A program made the translations under genes and the position numbers. A DNA stretch of 6,428 bases from Dehalococcoidales bacterium (GTDB lineage: Bacteria; Chloroflexota; Dehalococcoidia; Dehalococcoidales; ARS1013): positions 1-6,428 of the forward strand of contig DAOWHE010000074.1 in NCBI GenBank assembly GCA_030641585.1, written 5' to 3'. The stretch's first letter is position 1. Every line of letters begins with the position of its first letter. The notes under the pieces were generated by a model. It was not told the DNA's origin, ran no database searches, and saw nothing but the letters and a program-made list of their open reading frames with translations. Shown here one piece after another: positions 1 through 5,974 of the stretch.

Positions 1-125
1 CAAGCCTCCGGGTCAAGGCTGCCGGCATGGCCAACGCGCCGCTCAGCACTCAGCCGCCTGACCAAAGCCACCATGCTAAACGAGGTCTTGCCTGAGGGCT
101 TATTGATATTTAGTATGCCATCCAT
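1..125 (-). CDS. truB: tRNA pseudouridine(55) synthase TruB, N-terminal part (cut by left window edge)
   Basis: TruB isomerises uridine 55 in the T-loop of tRNAs to pseudouridine. The minus strand opens with ATG at 125-123 and stays open for 41 codons to the window edge. It begins [15 protein letters not shown], the typical TruB N-terminus, and contains GHAGSLDP at residues 32-39, the conserved motif II, whose aspartate (D38 here) is the catalytic nucleophile in the family. Usual length is about 300 residues, so roughly one seventh is present. The start lies two bases after the rbfA stop codon, which implies coupled translation; no separate strong Shine-Dalgarno is visible. The codon cut by the edge begins with TG, so the residue after DPEA would be Cys or Trp (or a stop), where Ser or Thr is more usual. 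Identification is confident despite the truncation. Confidence 0.93.
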   Translation of the reverse strand, partial: MDGILNINKPSGKTSFSMVALVRRLSAERRVGHAGSLDPEA

Positions 126-127
126 AG

Positions 128-484
128 CTAGCCCCGGTTTTCAGTCTCACTGACCCGGTCAATCAGCTCCAGGATGTGAGCTCCCCGTTCAATAGAATCA
201 TCCCACTGAAAGTCAAGTTCAGGAATGTGTCGCAACTTCAAACGCTTAGCCAGTTCACCACGGAAAAATCCTGAAGCCGCCACCAGCACATGCAGTATCT
301 CTTCCTTCTTCTCCTCACCACCGATACAACTGACAAAGACCTTGGCCGACTTCAGGTCAGAGGAGGTATCAACCTCGATGACAGAAACAAAGCTGCCAAG
401 CCTCGGGTCCTTGACCTGGCGCTGAAGCAACTGGCTAATTTCCTGGCGAATCAGGCTATTCACCCGCTCAACACGACGTGTCAT
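128..484 (-). CDS. rbfA: 30S ribosome-binding factor RbfA
   Basis: RbfA binds the immature 30S subunit near the 5' end of 16S rRNA and helps late maturation, notably in the cold. The 118-residue product matches the family length of about 110-130. It starts [17 protein letters not shown], carries KDPRLG at 25-30, and shows the single type-II KH fold hallmarks: AASG at 69-72 (the Ala-x-Gly kink replacing the GxxG loop) followed by RHIPEL-x-F-x-x-D-x-S at about 85-97. ATG is at 484-482. An AGGAG sequence lies six bases upstream and overlaps the infB stop codon, so rbfA translation is probably coupled to infB. truB follows after two bases. Nothing is unusual in the protein. Confidence 0.95.
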   Translation of the reverse strand: MTRRVERVNSLIRQEISQLLQRQVKDPRLGSFVSVIEVDTSSDLKSAKVFVSCIGGEEKKEEILHVLVAASGFFRGELAKRLKLRHIPELDFQWDDSIERGAHILELIDRVSETENRG

Positions 485-490
485 GGCTAT

Positions 491-495
491 CTCCT
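491..495 (-). promoter_or_regulatory. Ribosome-binding site of rbfA, overlapping the infB stop
   Basis: The minus strand reads AGGAG with a six-base spacer before the rbfA ATG at 484. Two of its bases, 494 and 495, also belong to the infB TAG stop codon (496-494). A ribosome terminating on infB therefore sits directly on the rbfA initiation signal. The motif and spacing are seen; coupling is inferred. Confidence 0.75.
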
Positions 496-2326
496 AGTCA
501 GCCTTTTCCATTTTATAGAACTCCAGAATGTCACCAACCTGATAGTTGCTGAAGTCTTTGATGCCGATACCACACTCATAGCCCGTAGCCACCTCATTAA
601 CATTCTCCTTAAAGCGCCTCAGACTGGCAACCACAGACTCAAACACCACCTCATCCTTGCGACGGACTCTGACTGACACATCCCGACTTACTTTGCCTTC
701 TGTGACATAGACCCCGACCACCTTTACTCCTTTACCGGCACCAAAGATTTGCCTTACTTCAACCCGCCCCTGGATAACCTCAACATAGACCGGCTCCAGC
801 ATACCTTTAAGCGCCTTCTCCACATCACCAACCAAAGCATAAATCACATCATAGTGGCGAATATCTATGCCTTCCGCTTCGGCCATCCGCTTGGCGCCAG
901 CCTCAACACCTGTATTAAAAGTTATAATAAGTCCCTTTGAGGCTATTGCCAGCATGACATCACTTTCGGTAACATTGCCGCTACCGCTACGGATAATATT
1001 AATCTGGACTTCTTCCGTTGCCACCCGCCTCAGGGAAGTCTTTATCGGTTCAATACTGCCCTGAACATCAACCTTGAGAATAATGTTAAGCTCCTTTACC
1101 TGTCCCGAGCTTATCTGGGAAAAGAGACCATCAAGGCTGACCGCTCTTCTGGCTAGTTGTGCCTCTTCAAGGTGTTTCTCTACCAGAGCCCGTGCCTGGC
1201 GCTCACCCCCTACACTGGTCAGCACATCCCCCGCTTGAGGCACTCCGTGAAAACCAAGAACGATAACAGGAGTAGATGGTCTGGCTTTTTTAAGTCGCCT
1301 GCCGGAATCATTAAACATTGCCTTGACCTTGCCCCAGACGCTACCAACTACTACCGTGTCTCCAACCTTCAAGCTGCCATTATGAACCAGCACTGTAGCC
1401 AGTGGGCCCTTTGTCCTGTCCAGCCTGGCTTCAATAACCACTCCGGTTGCCGGCCGAGAAGGGTCAGCCTTGAGTTCCTCCAGTTCAGCTACCAGCAAAA
1501 GGTTCTCCAGTAAATCAGGGATGCCTTCTTTGGTTTTAGCTGAAGTCTGAACACAAACAGTATCGCCACCCCACCCCTCAACAACCAGACCGGCATCAGC
1601 CAGTTGCTGCTTGACCCGCTCCGGGTTAGCATCCGGCTTATCCGTCTTATTGATGGCCACCACAATCGGCACCCCAGCTGCCCGAGCATGGTCCAAGGCT
1701 TCTAAAGTCTGTGGCATTACCCCATCGTCAGCCGCCACCACCAGAATAGTGATGTCGGTTACCTGGGCACCACGCGCCCGCATGGCAGTAAAAGCCTCGT
1801 GGCCCGGAGTATCCAGGAAGGTAATTCTTCGCCCATTCACCTCTACCTGATAGGCACCGATGTGCTGGGTAATATTGCCAGCCTCCGTATCCATTACATT
1901 AGACTGCCTGATAGCATCAAGAAGCATGGTCTTGCCGTGATCGACATGCCCCATGATGGTAACTACCGGTGGCCGTGGCTTTAGATTGCCCTTATCCACA
2001 CCCAGTCGTTGCTGCTTTCTTATCCCGCTAGTAACACCGGTGGCGCTTCGGGGGGCGCTGGGTTGCGGGTGAGCCTCAAAACCGAAGGCAGCAGCTACCG
2101 TAGATGCCACATTATAGCCAATAACCTGGTTAATATTAGCCATAATGTTATTCCTCACCAGCTGTTTGATAACACCTATGGAACTAACATGGAGAAGGTC
2201 AGCCAGCTGCCTGACACTTAAGGCATCGGGAAGTTCAAGTGCGACCATCTCCGCAGAAGGAGAACCTTTGCCAGCTTCCTGGTCTCCCGGCTCAGTGATA
2301 TTAGCCTTTTTGCTTACCTCAGCCAC
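494..2326 (-). CDS. infB: Translation initiation factor IF-2
   Basis: IF-2 is the GTPase that places fMet-tRNA on the 30S start site and promotes 50S joining. The product has 610 residues. An IF2_N domain lies at about 31-82, then a short linker. The G domain follows: G1 GHVDHGKT (126-133), G2 with T153 in [10 protein letters not shown]3 DTPGH (172-176), G4 NKTDK (226-230) and G5 SAK (262-264). Next come domain II (about 292-375), domain III with [11 protein letters not shown] (about 418-428), and the C-terminal fMet-tRNA-binding domain with [10 protein letters not shown] (583-592). The family ranges from about 600 to 900 residues; this is a short form without the repetitive N-terminal region of Escherichia coli IF-2. 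The start is GTG, sharing one G with the ylxR TAG stop (TAGTG). A GGGAG lies 11 bases upstream. No later start fits better, because the IF2_N domain begins soon after. Confidence 0.98.
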   Translation of the reverse strand: MAEVSKKANITEPGDQEAGKGSPSAEMVALELPDALSVRQLADLLHVSSIGVIKQLVRNNIMANINQVIGYNVASTVAAAFGFEAHPQPSAPRSATGVTSGIRKQQRLGVDKGNLKPRPPVVTIMGHVDHGKTMLLDAIRQSNVMDTEAGNITQHIGAYQVEVNGRRITFLDTPGHEAFTAMRARGAQVTDITILVVAADDGVMPQTLEALDHARAAGVPIVVAINKTDKPDANPERVKQQLADAGLVVEGWGGDTVCVQTSAKTKEGIPDLLENLLLVAELEELKADPSRPATGVVIEARLDRTKGPLATVLVHNGSLKVGDTVVVGSVWGKVKAMFNDSGRRLKKARPSTPVIVLGFHGVPQAGDVLTSVGGERQARALVEKHLEEAQLARRAVSLDGLFSQISSGQVKELNIILKVDVQGSIEPIKTSLRRVATEEVQINIIRSGSGNVTESDVMLAIASKGLIITFNTGVEAGAKRMAEAEGIDIRHYDVIYALVGDVEKALKGMLEPVYVEVIQGRVEVRQIFGAGKGVKVVGVYVTEGKVSRDVSVRVRRKDEVVFESVVASLRRFKENVNEVATGYECGIGIKDFSNYQVGDILEFYKMEKAD

Positions 2327-2337
2327 TAACTAACTAA
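2326..2337 (-). repeat. Three tandem TTAG units at the ylxR/infB junction
   Basis: On the minus strand three perfect copies of TTAG run from 2337 to 2326. They encode the last residues and stop codon of ylxR, and the final G is the first base of the infB GTG start. The repeat also fills the whole spacer between the infB GGGAG (2342-2338) and its start codon. Three copies may be coincidence, but the position is notable. Confidence 0.7.
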
Positions 2338-2613
2338 CTCCCGGTCAAGTTTTTTACCAAATTCAATAAGCCGTTCCCGATTCTCCCGAGTAAGACTGGT
2401 TCGTAGAGCATGCTCTAGCCGGCCAGCCACCAGCCCGGTCTGCCAGCACTGGGGCAGCGGGCACAGATAAGCACCACGCCCGGCCTTCCCGCCATCAGAA
2501 TCAACCTCTATCCCCCCGTCGGCAAGCCGTACCAGGCGTACCAGCTGCCTCTTGTCCTTCACCTGGCGACAGGCAACACAGGTCCGTTGCGGCACATGCT
2601 TAATAGTACTCAT
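2326..2613 (-). CDS. ylxR: YlxR-family RNA-binding protein (RNase P modulator RnpM family, DUF448)
   Basis: YlxR proteins are small basic RNA-binding proteins conserved between nusA and infB. The Bacillus subtilis member has been described as an RNase P modulator (RnpM). From ATG at 2613 the product has 95 residues starting [16 protein letters not shown]. It has the family signature GRGAY (45-49) and four cysteines, CVAC (12, 15) and CPLPQC (51, 56), a plausible metal site. The start is uncertain. Other in-frame options are ATG at 2616 and TTG at 2631; the TTG has an AGAGG six bases upstream (2642-2638), but the extra residues lie outside the family core. All choices overlap the end of nusA (14-32 bases), so coupling to nusA translation is expected. 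The stop overlaps the infB start by one base. Confidence 0.92.
   Translation of the reverse strand: MSTIKHVPQRTCVACRQVKDKRQLVRLVRLADGGIEVDSDGGKAGRGAYLCPLPQCWQTGLVAGRLEHALRTSLTRENRERLIEFGKKLDRELVS
2338..2342 (-). promoter_or_regulatory. Probable ribosome-binding site of infB
   Basis: The minus strand reads GGGAG ending 11 bases before the infB GTG at 2326. The spacing is longer than the usual 5-9 bases, and with a GTG start it suggests that initiation leans on ribosomes arriving from ylxR, whose stop overlaps the start. It is the best Shine-Dalgarno-like sequence near this start. Confidence 0.5.
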
Positions 2614-3976
2614 CATCTTCACTATCGTCAATTTCTGCCTCTCGGCGTTTTTTCTTCAGCTTGATGCCATCCACAGCATTGTCTTTGCCCCGAGCGGCTT
2701 TCTTTTTCTTCTTTTTCTTCTTTAATGGGTCACTAGATTTGGGCAAGCCCGGCGTCAGAATATCTTCAGCAAAACGGACTGGCGCTTTTTGGGTTGTTTC
2801 CGGTGCCACCCCAGAAGTAGCCGGGGCTTCAAGAACCGCCACAGGCATCACCGCTTCTGTTGATACTAAACTTGGTTCCTTGATTTCTGGTGCTTCTTCT
2901 GCAGTAGCCTCTCCCACCTCGGCAGCTTCCGCCTTCTTTGCCTCAGCTTCCGAGGCACTTATAATGTCAATTCGCCATCCGGTGAGCTTTACCGCCAGTC
3001 TAACATTCTGCCCCTCCTTGCCAATAGCCAAAGAGAGTTGCCTATCAGGAATAGCCACGGTAGCCGCCTCCTCCGCCCCACTAGGATCAACACTTACCAC
3101 CCGGGCCGGGCTAAGGGCCTTAGCAATAAAGACCACTGGGTCCGGACTCCAGTTAATGACATCAATCTTTTCTCCATTTAACTCGCTGGCAATATTCTGT
3201 ATCCTGATACCACGAAGTCCAACGCAGCAGCCAACGGGGTCAATTCCCTCCTGACGTGCCGCCACAGCTACCTTACTGCGGTAGCCAGCCTCACGAGCCA
3301 CTGATTTGATCTCCACGGTGCCGTTATAAACCTCAGGTACCTCCAGCTCAAAAAGCCGACGAAGTAGATTCGGGTGGGAACGTGATACCACCAGCAGAGG
3401 CCCTCTTTCTGACTGAGACACCTCCACAAGATAGACTTTAAGCCTTTGACCAACACGGTACCTCTCGTTGGGTGCCTGCTCAAATTGTGGCATCATTGCT
3501 TCAGCTCTACCAATATCAATAAATATCTGCCTGGGCTCAATGCGACGCACCACACCGCTGACAATGTCACCCTCCTTACCAGCATATTCCTCATAAATGG
3601 CACTATACTCTGCCTCATGAAGACGCTGCAGGATGACCTGTTTTGCCGTCTGGGCAGCAATGCGCCCGGCATTACGCGGCGTAGCTTCTACCAGAATAGC
3701 ATCACCAATCTCTGCCTCCGGCTTAATTTCACGTGCCTCAGCCAGTGATATTTCACAGCGTGTATCCAAAGGTTCTTTAACCACCGCCTTTTCCGCCCAC
3801 ACCTGAACCTTACCGTTAGCAGGGTCAATCTTGACCGAAATTTTCTGGTCAGGGACAAAATTATCCCTCCGGTAAGCCGATACCAGCGCCGCCTCTACCG
3901 CGCTAAGCACCACCTCTTTGGACAGGTTCTTCTCCGCCGCCAGCTGAGTTATGGCGAGCAGAAACTCGCTCTTCAT
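2600..3976 (-). CDS. nusA: Transcription termination/antitermination factor NusA
   Basis: NusA binds RNA polymerase and nascent RNA, modulating pausing, intrinsic termination and antitermination. The product has 458 residues: N-terminal polymerase-binding domain (about 1-125), S1 domain (about 134-200), KH1 with DPVGCCVGLRGIR (246-258, GxxG loop GLRG 253-256), and KH2 with LAIGKEGQNVR (GxxG loop 319-322) ending near 342. The family core is about 340-370 residues, so about 115 residues form an extra tail. That tail has an Ala/Glu-rich stretch, an eight-lysine run (419-426, bases 2722-2699), a second basic patch, and a final acidic segment [11 protein letters not shown]. The acidic repeats of E. 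coli NusA are absent. ATG at 3976 has GGAGG 12 bases upstream. As first gene after the promoter it heads the operon; rimP, the common upstream neighbour, is absent. Confidence 0.97.
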   Translation of the reverse strand: MKSEFLLAITQLAAEKNLSKEVVLSAVEAALVSAYRRDNFVPDQKISVKIDPANGKVQVWAEKAVVKEPLDTRCEISLAEAREIKPEAEIGDAILVEATPRNAGRIAAQTAKQVILQRLHEAEYSAIYEEYAGKEGDIVSGVVRRIEPRQIFIDIGRAEAMMPQFEQAPNERYRVGQRLKVYLVEVSQSERGPLLVVSRSHPNLLRRLFELEVPEVYNGTVEIKSVAREAGYRSKVAVAARQEGIDPVGCCVGLRGIRIQNIASELNGEKIDVINWSPDPVVFIAKALSPARVVSVDPSGAEEAATVAIPDRQLSLAIGKEGQNVRLAVKLTGWRIDIISASEAEAKKAEAAEVGEATAEEAPEIKEPSLVSTEAVMPVAVLEAPATSGVAPETTQKAPVRFAEDILTPGLPKSSDPLKKKKKKKKAARGKDNAVDGIKLKKKRREAEIDDSEDDEYY

Positions 3977-3988
3977 CCCGGAACCAGA

Positions 3989-3993
3989 CCTCC
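3989..3993 (-). promoter_or_regulatory. Probable ribosome-binding site of nusA
   Basis: GGAGG on the minus strand lies 12 bases before the nusA ATG at 3976. The core is strong but the spacing is long. No alternative in-frame start between them was found: the intervening codons are TCT GGT TCC GGG. Confidence 0.5.
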
Positions 3994-4010
3994 AACTTTA
4001 ATCTTACAAC

Positions 4011-4034
4011 AAAAAAGTGGGACTTAGCCCACTT
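4011..4034 (-). terminator. Intrinsic-terminator-like hairpin in the nusA leader (possible attenuator)
   Basis: Read on the minus strand, AAGTGGG (4034-4028) pairs with CCCACTT (4021-4015) around a six-base loop. Six T residues (4016-4011) follow, the first two shared with the stem. This is the architecture of a rho-independent terminator. It lies between the likely nusA transcription start (near 4058) and the nusA ATG (3976), so it would stop operon transcription before the first gene. NusA-controlled attenuation of its own operon leader has been reported in Bacillus subtilis, and a similar role here is inferred. It could instead end an upstream minus-strand transcript, but the gene beyond (comM) is on the plus strand. 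Confidence 0.65.
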
Positions 4035-4064
4035 CGCTACTTACTACCCCTCTTGTTAATAATA

Positions 4065-4093
4065 AGTATATCATAATTGACCTCAAGATGCAA
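4065..4093 (-). promoter_or_regulatory. Sigma-70-type promoter of the nusA-ylxR-infB-rbfA-truB operon
   Basis: On the minus strand, TTGCAT (4093-4088) and TATACT (4070-4065) are separated by exactly 17 bases. A TG one base before the -10 box (extended -10) adds support. Transcription would start near 4058, giving a leader of about 80 bases that contains the terminator-like hairpin. No other operon gene lies between this site and nusA, so it is probably the main operon promoter. Confidence 0.75.
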
Positions 4094-4113
4094 TAGCCCA
4101 ATCTCATCAACAA

Positions 4114-4165
4114 GCCACTGCCTACTAGCGTTGACACTTGAAAGGCTTCACGCTAACATAGTGGC
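4114..4165. repeat. Two-part inverted repeat enclosing the comM promoter
   Basis: The left arm is GCCACT (4114-4119), a six-base gap, then TAGCGT (4126-4131). The right arm is ACGCTA (4150-4155), a four-base gap, then AGTGGC (4160-4165). The two halves are perfect reverse complements, giving 12 paired bases. The inner arms touch the -35 and -10 boxes of the comM promoter. It may be an operator for a dimeric regulator or a hairpin at the start of a longer upstream transcript; no regulator is identifiable from this window. Confidence 0.55.
4131..4159 (+). promoter_or_regulatory. Sigma-70-type promoter of comM
   Basis: TTGACA (4131-4136), a perfect -35 consensus, is followed after exactly 17 bases by TAACAT (4154-4159). 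The predicted transcription start is near 4166, only about 11 bases before the comM ATG, so the mRNA leader would be very short and the Shine-Dalgarno would sit at its 5' end. The promoter is inside an inverted repeat, which may reflect control. Confidence 0.75.
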
Positions 4166-4170
4166 AAGGA
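4166..4170 (+). promoter_or_regulatory. Ribosome-binding site of comM
   Basis: AAGGA ends six bases before the ATG at 4177, which supports that start. It begins at or next to the predicted +1 of the comM promoter, so at most a base or two would precede it in the mRNA. Confidence 0.65.
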
Positions 4171-4176
4171 AACTTC

Positions 4177-5700
4177 ATGCTAGCCAAGGTAAAAAGCTGT
4201 GCCATAGTTGGACTGGAAGGGGCTATCGTTGAGGTTGAGGTAGATATTTCCCCGGGTTTGCCTTCTTTTACGATCGTTGGCTTGCCTGATGCCGCTGTCC
4301 AAGAGGCCAGAGAGCGAGTCCGCGCCGCTATCCGAAACTCTGGCTTCACCTTCCCGACAAAGCGCATTGTCGCAAATCTAGCCCCGGCCGACCTCAAGAA
4401 AGCTGGCCCGGCCTACGATTTGCCCATTGCTGTTGCTATTCTTCTGGCTTCAGAGCAGGTATATGCTGATGTCTCCCAGACCCTACTCCTTGGCGAGCTG
4501 TCACTGGATGGCAGCCTGCGCCATACCAATGGTATCCTACCTATGGTTGCCCTGGCTCACCAGGAAGGGTCTTCCAGTGTTATTGTGCCTGAGACCGATG
4601 CCAAAGAGGCCTCCTTAATAGAAGGCGTCAAGATTCTCCCCTTTGCCTCACTGGCCCAGTTGATTAGCTATCTCCGTGGTGAAGTACCACCCCCTGAGTA
4701 TAAGAAGGCTGATGAACTTCAGCAATATATCCTCCCCGACCAAGGAGCTGCTGACCTAGCTTACATTAAAGGGCAGGAGCATGCCAAGCGTGCTTTAGAG
4801 GTAGCTGCCGCTGGTGGACACAACATAATAATGTGTGGCCCGCCTGGTAGTGGCAAGACACTTCTGGCACGCTCGCTGCCGGCAATACTGCCGCTGATGA
4901 CCAATGAGGAGGCTCTGGAGGTTACCAAGATTTACAGTGTCAGCGGTCTGTTGCCACCAGATACTCCTCTTATTAGGCAGCGACCTTTTCGTTCTCCTCA
5001 CTACACCATCTCCAATGCCGGTCTGGTCGGCGGTGGGCACTGGCCAAAACCGGGGGAGATAAGCCTCAGCCACCGCGGGGTGCTGTTCCTTGATGAGCTA
5101 CCCGAATTCGGGCACTCACTACTCGAGATATTGCGCCAGCCCCTGGAAGACAAGCTGGTCACTATCAGCCGGGCTAGAGGGAGCGTTACCTTTCCGGCTA
5201 ACTTTATGCTGGTGGGGGCAATGAACCCCTGCCCCTGCGGCTACTATGGCGACCCTTTCCGGCAATGCACCTGCCCTCCCGGCCTGGTGTCGCGCTATCA
5301 GAAGCGCATCAGCGGACCATTTATTGACCGGGTTGATATATTTGTTGAAGCCCCCCACATTGACTATGAAAAGCTGTCTGATGACCGCCTGGGTGAACCA
5401 TCGGAGAAAGTCCAAGCCAGAATCACCGCTGCCCGCGCCAAACAGCATAAACGTTTTGCCCAGACCAAACTGGCCTGCAACGCTGAGATGACACCGACTG
5501 AGGTAAGGGGATTTTGTCAGGTAGAAGAGTCCGCCCAGAGCCTGCTTAAGGCAGCCATGAAGCAGCTTTATCTCTCCGCCCGCGCTTTCCATCGCATCTT
5601 AAAACTGGCCCGCACCATCGCCGATTTGGATAATGGTGATATAATAAAAGCCCATCACCTGGCTGAAGCCATCCAGTACCGGCCAAGACGGATGGTTTAG
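4177..5700 (+). CDS. comM: YifB/ComM family AAA+ ATPase (magnesium chelatase-like)
   Basis: Members of this family resemble the ChlI/BchI subunit of Mg-chelatase but are not chelatases. Vibrio cholerae ComM is a hexameric helicase that extends heteroduplex during natural transformation; here that role is inferred. The product has 507 residues, the normal family length. The N-terminal domain (about 1-165, Lon-protease-like fold) contains GLPSFTIVGLPDAAVQEARERV (27-48) and NLAPADLKKAGPAYDLPIA. The ATPase domain (about 190-395) has Walker A GPPGSGKT (221-228), Walker B GVLFLDELPE (301-310, D306 E307), and a CPC(x9)CTC cysteine set (352, 354, 364, 366). The C-terminal domain has the family motif SARAFHRILKLARTIADL (467-484). 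ATG 4177 has AAGGA at good spacing. It is transcribed alone, divergently from the nusA operon; no dprA or other competence gene is adjacent. Confidence 0.95.
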   Translation: MLAKVKSCAIVGLEGAIVEVEVDISPGLPSFTIVGLPDAAVQEARERVRAAIRNSGFTFPTKRIVANLAPADLKKAGPAYDLPIAVAILLASEQVYADVSQTLLLGELSLDGSLRHTNGILPMVALAHQEGSSSVIVPETDAKEASLIEGVKILPFASLAQLISYLRGEVPPPEYKKADELQQYILPDQGAADLAYIKGQEHAKRALEVAAAGGHNIIMCGPPGSGKTLLARSLPAILPLMTNEEALEVTKIYSVSGLLPPDTPLIRQRPFRSPHYTISNAGLVGGGHWPKPGEISLSHRGVLFLDELPEFGHSLLEILRQPLEDKLVTISRARGSVTFPANFMLVGAMNPCPCGYYGDPFRQCTCPPGLVSRYQKRISGPFIDRVDIFVEAPHIDYEKLSDDRLGEPSEKVQARITAARAKQHKRFAQTKLACNAEMTPTEVRGFCQVEESAQSLLKAAMKQLYLSARAFHRILKLARTIADLDNGDIIKAHHLAEAIQYRPRRMV

Positions 5701-5757
5701 GCAAGGGGGAGATGCAATATAACGATATTATTAAAAATAGAAAACAATTCCTTCGTG

Positions 5758-5829
5758 ATTAGCTTTGAATAACATATTAAAAAAATTTAGGGAAACAACT
5801 CGAGTGTGGAAAACGGGAATTAGCTTTGA
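5758..5829 (+). repeat. Pair of 11-base direct repeats in the comM downstream spacer
   Basis: ATTAGCTTTGA occurs at 5758-5768 and again at 5819-5829, with starts 61 bases apart. The second copy ends inside the right arm of the stem that may terminate comM. GAAAAC also occurs upstream of each copy, though at different distances. The repeat may be the remnant of a duplication or a protein-binding element; chance in AT-rich DNA cannot be excluded. Confidence 0.55.
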
Positions 5830-5838
5830 GTTGTTTTT
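5793..5838 (+). terminator. Possible rho-independent terminator of comM
   Basis: AAACAACTC (5793-5801) pairs perfectly with GAGTTGTTT (5828-5836), and the T-run continues to 5838 (TTTTT). The 26-base loop is longer than usual and the stem is only moderately GC-rich, so this is a weak or atypical terminator. An outer pair, TAACATA (5770-5776) with TATGTTA (5844-5850), encloses it. It lies about 93 bases after the comM stop, and no better terminator is present there. Confidence 0.4.
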
Positions 5839-5875
5839 AGCGTTATGTTAAGTAAAACGGACAGCAGTGAAAGAA

Positions 5876-5974
5876 ATGGACAATGAAATGACAGAGGGAG
5901 AGGAGCTTAATCGCCTTTGTCACCTCCCACCAAATAGAGCCTTATGTAAAGTAATCAGGAGGAAAGAGGAATGA
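5876..5974 (+). CDS. Possible 32-residue ORF overlapping the DUF502 start
   Basis: ATG at 5876 opens a frame of 32 codons that starts MDNEMTEGEELNRL and ends at TGA 5972-5974. The stop overlaps the DUF502 ATG as ATGA, the classic coupled arrangement. A GTG three codons upstream (5867) is an alternative start, and a TAA at 5849 closes the frame upstream. There is no good Shine-Dalgarno before either start, no recognisable domain and no transmembrane segment. It may be a leader peptide for the next gene, a short coupled gene, or chance. The AGGAGG of the DUF502 gene lies within its last codons. I do not recognise it. Confidence 0.2.
   Translation: MDNEMTEGEELNRLCHLPPNRALCKVIRRKEE
5957..5962 (+). 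promoter_or_regulatory. Ribosome-binding site of the DUF502 gene
   Basis: A full AGGAGG sits eight bases upstream of ATG 5971. It is the strongest Shine-Dalgarno in the window and fixes this start. Confidence 0.85.

Larger units (their letters stand above)
5701..5970. other. AT-rich spacer between comM and the DUF502 gene
   Basis: No convincing gene of ordinary size is present. The first 180 bases contain 59 G or C (about 33%), well below the flanking genes, which look above 50%. The stretch holds an 11-base direct repeat, nested inverted repeats with a T-run, and at its right end a doubtful 32-codon ORF and the DUF502 ribosome-binding site. No tRNA, riboswitch or insertion-sequence end was recognised, and no convincing promoter for the downstream gene was seen. 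Confidence 0.6.

Noticed and set aside
290..676. 128-codon plus-strand frame across the rbfA/infB junction
   Set aside because: It is antisense to two well-identified genes, and its sequence resembles no known family.
2614..2631. TTG start for ylxR with an AGAGG six bases upstream
   Set aside because: It was kept only as an alternative. The spacing is good, but the added residues precede the family core and the AGAGG lies within constrained nusA codons.
2699..2722. Possible programmed frameshift at the nusA poly-lysine tract
   Set aside because: The longest adenine run is five, short of the A-AAA-AAG heptamer, and the frame continues normally to a plausible tail.
2661..3254. 197-codon open frame on the plus strand, antisense to nusA
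   Set aside because: It is the mirror of nusA's biased codons; its phenylalanine run is the antisense of the poly-lysine tract. It has no ribosome-binding site and no recognisable domain.
5119..5592. 157-codon open frame on the minus strand inside comM
   Set aside because: It lies fully within the conserved ATPase and C-terminal domains of comM, and its translation shows no family motif.
5712..5762. 16-codon ORF just after comM, preceded by a purine-rich GGGGGAG
   Set aside because: The purine run abuts the ATG, leaving no proper spacing. The peptide is very short and AT-driven, and nothing supports translation.
5821..5859. Possible promoter for the DUF502 gene
   Set aside because: TTGAGT (5826-5831) has only TAAGTA at 17 bases, a very poor -10 match. 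The better TATGTT (5844-5849) is only 12 bases away. Not supportable.
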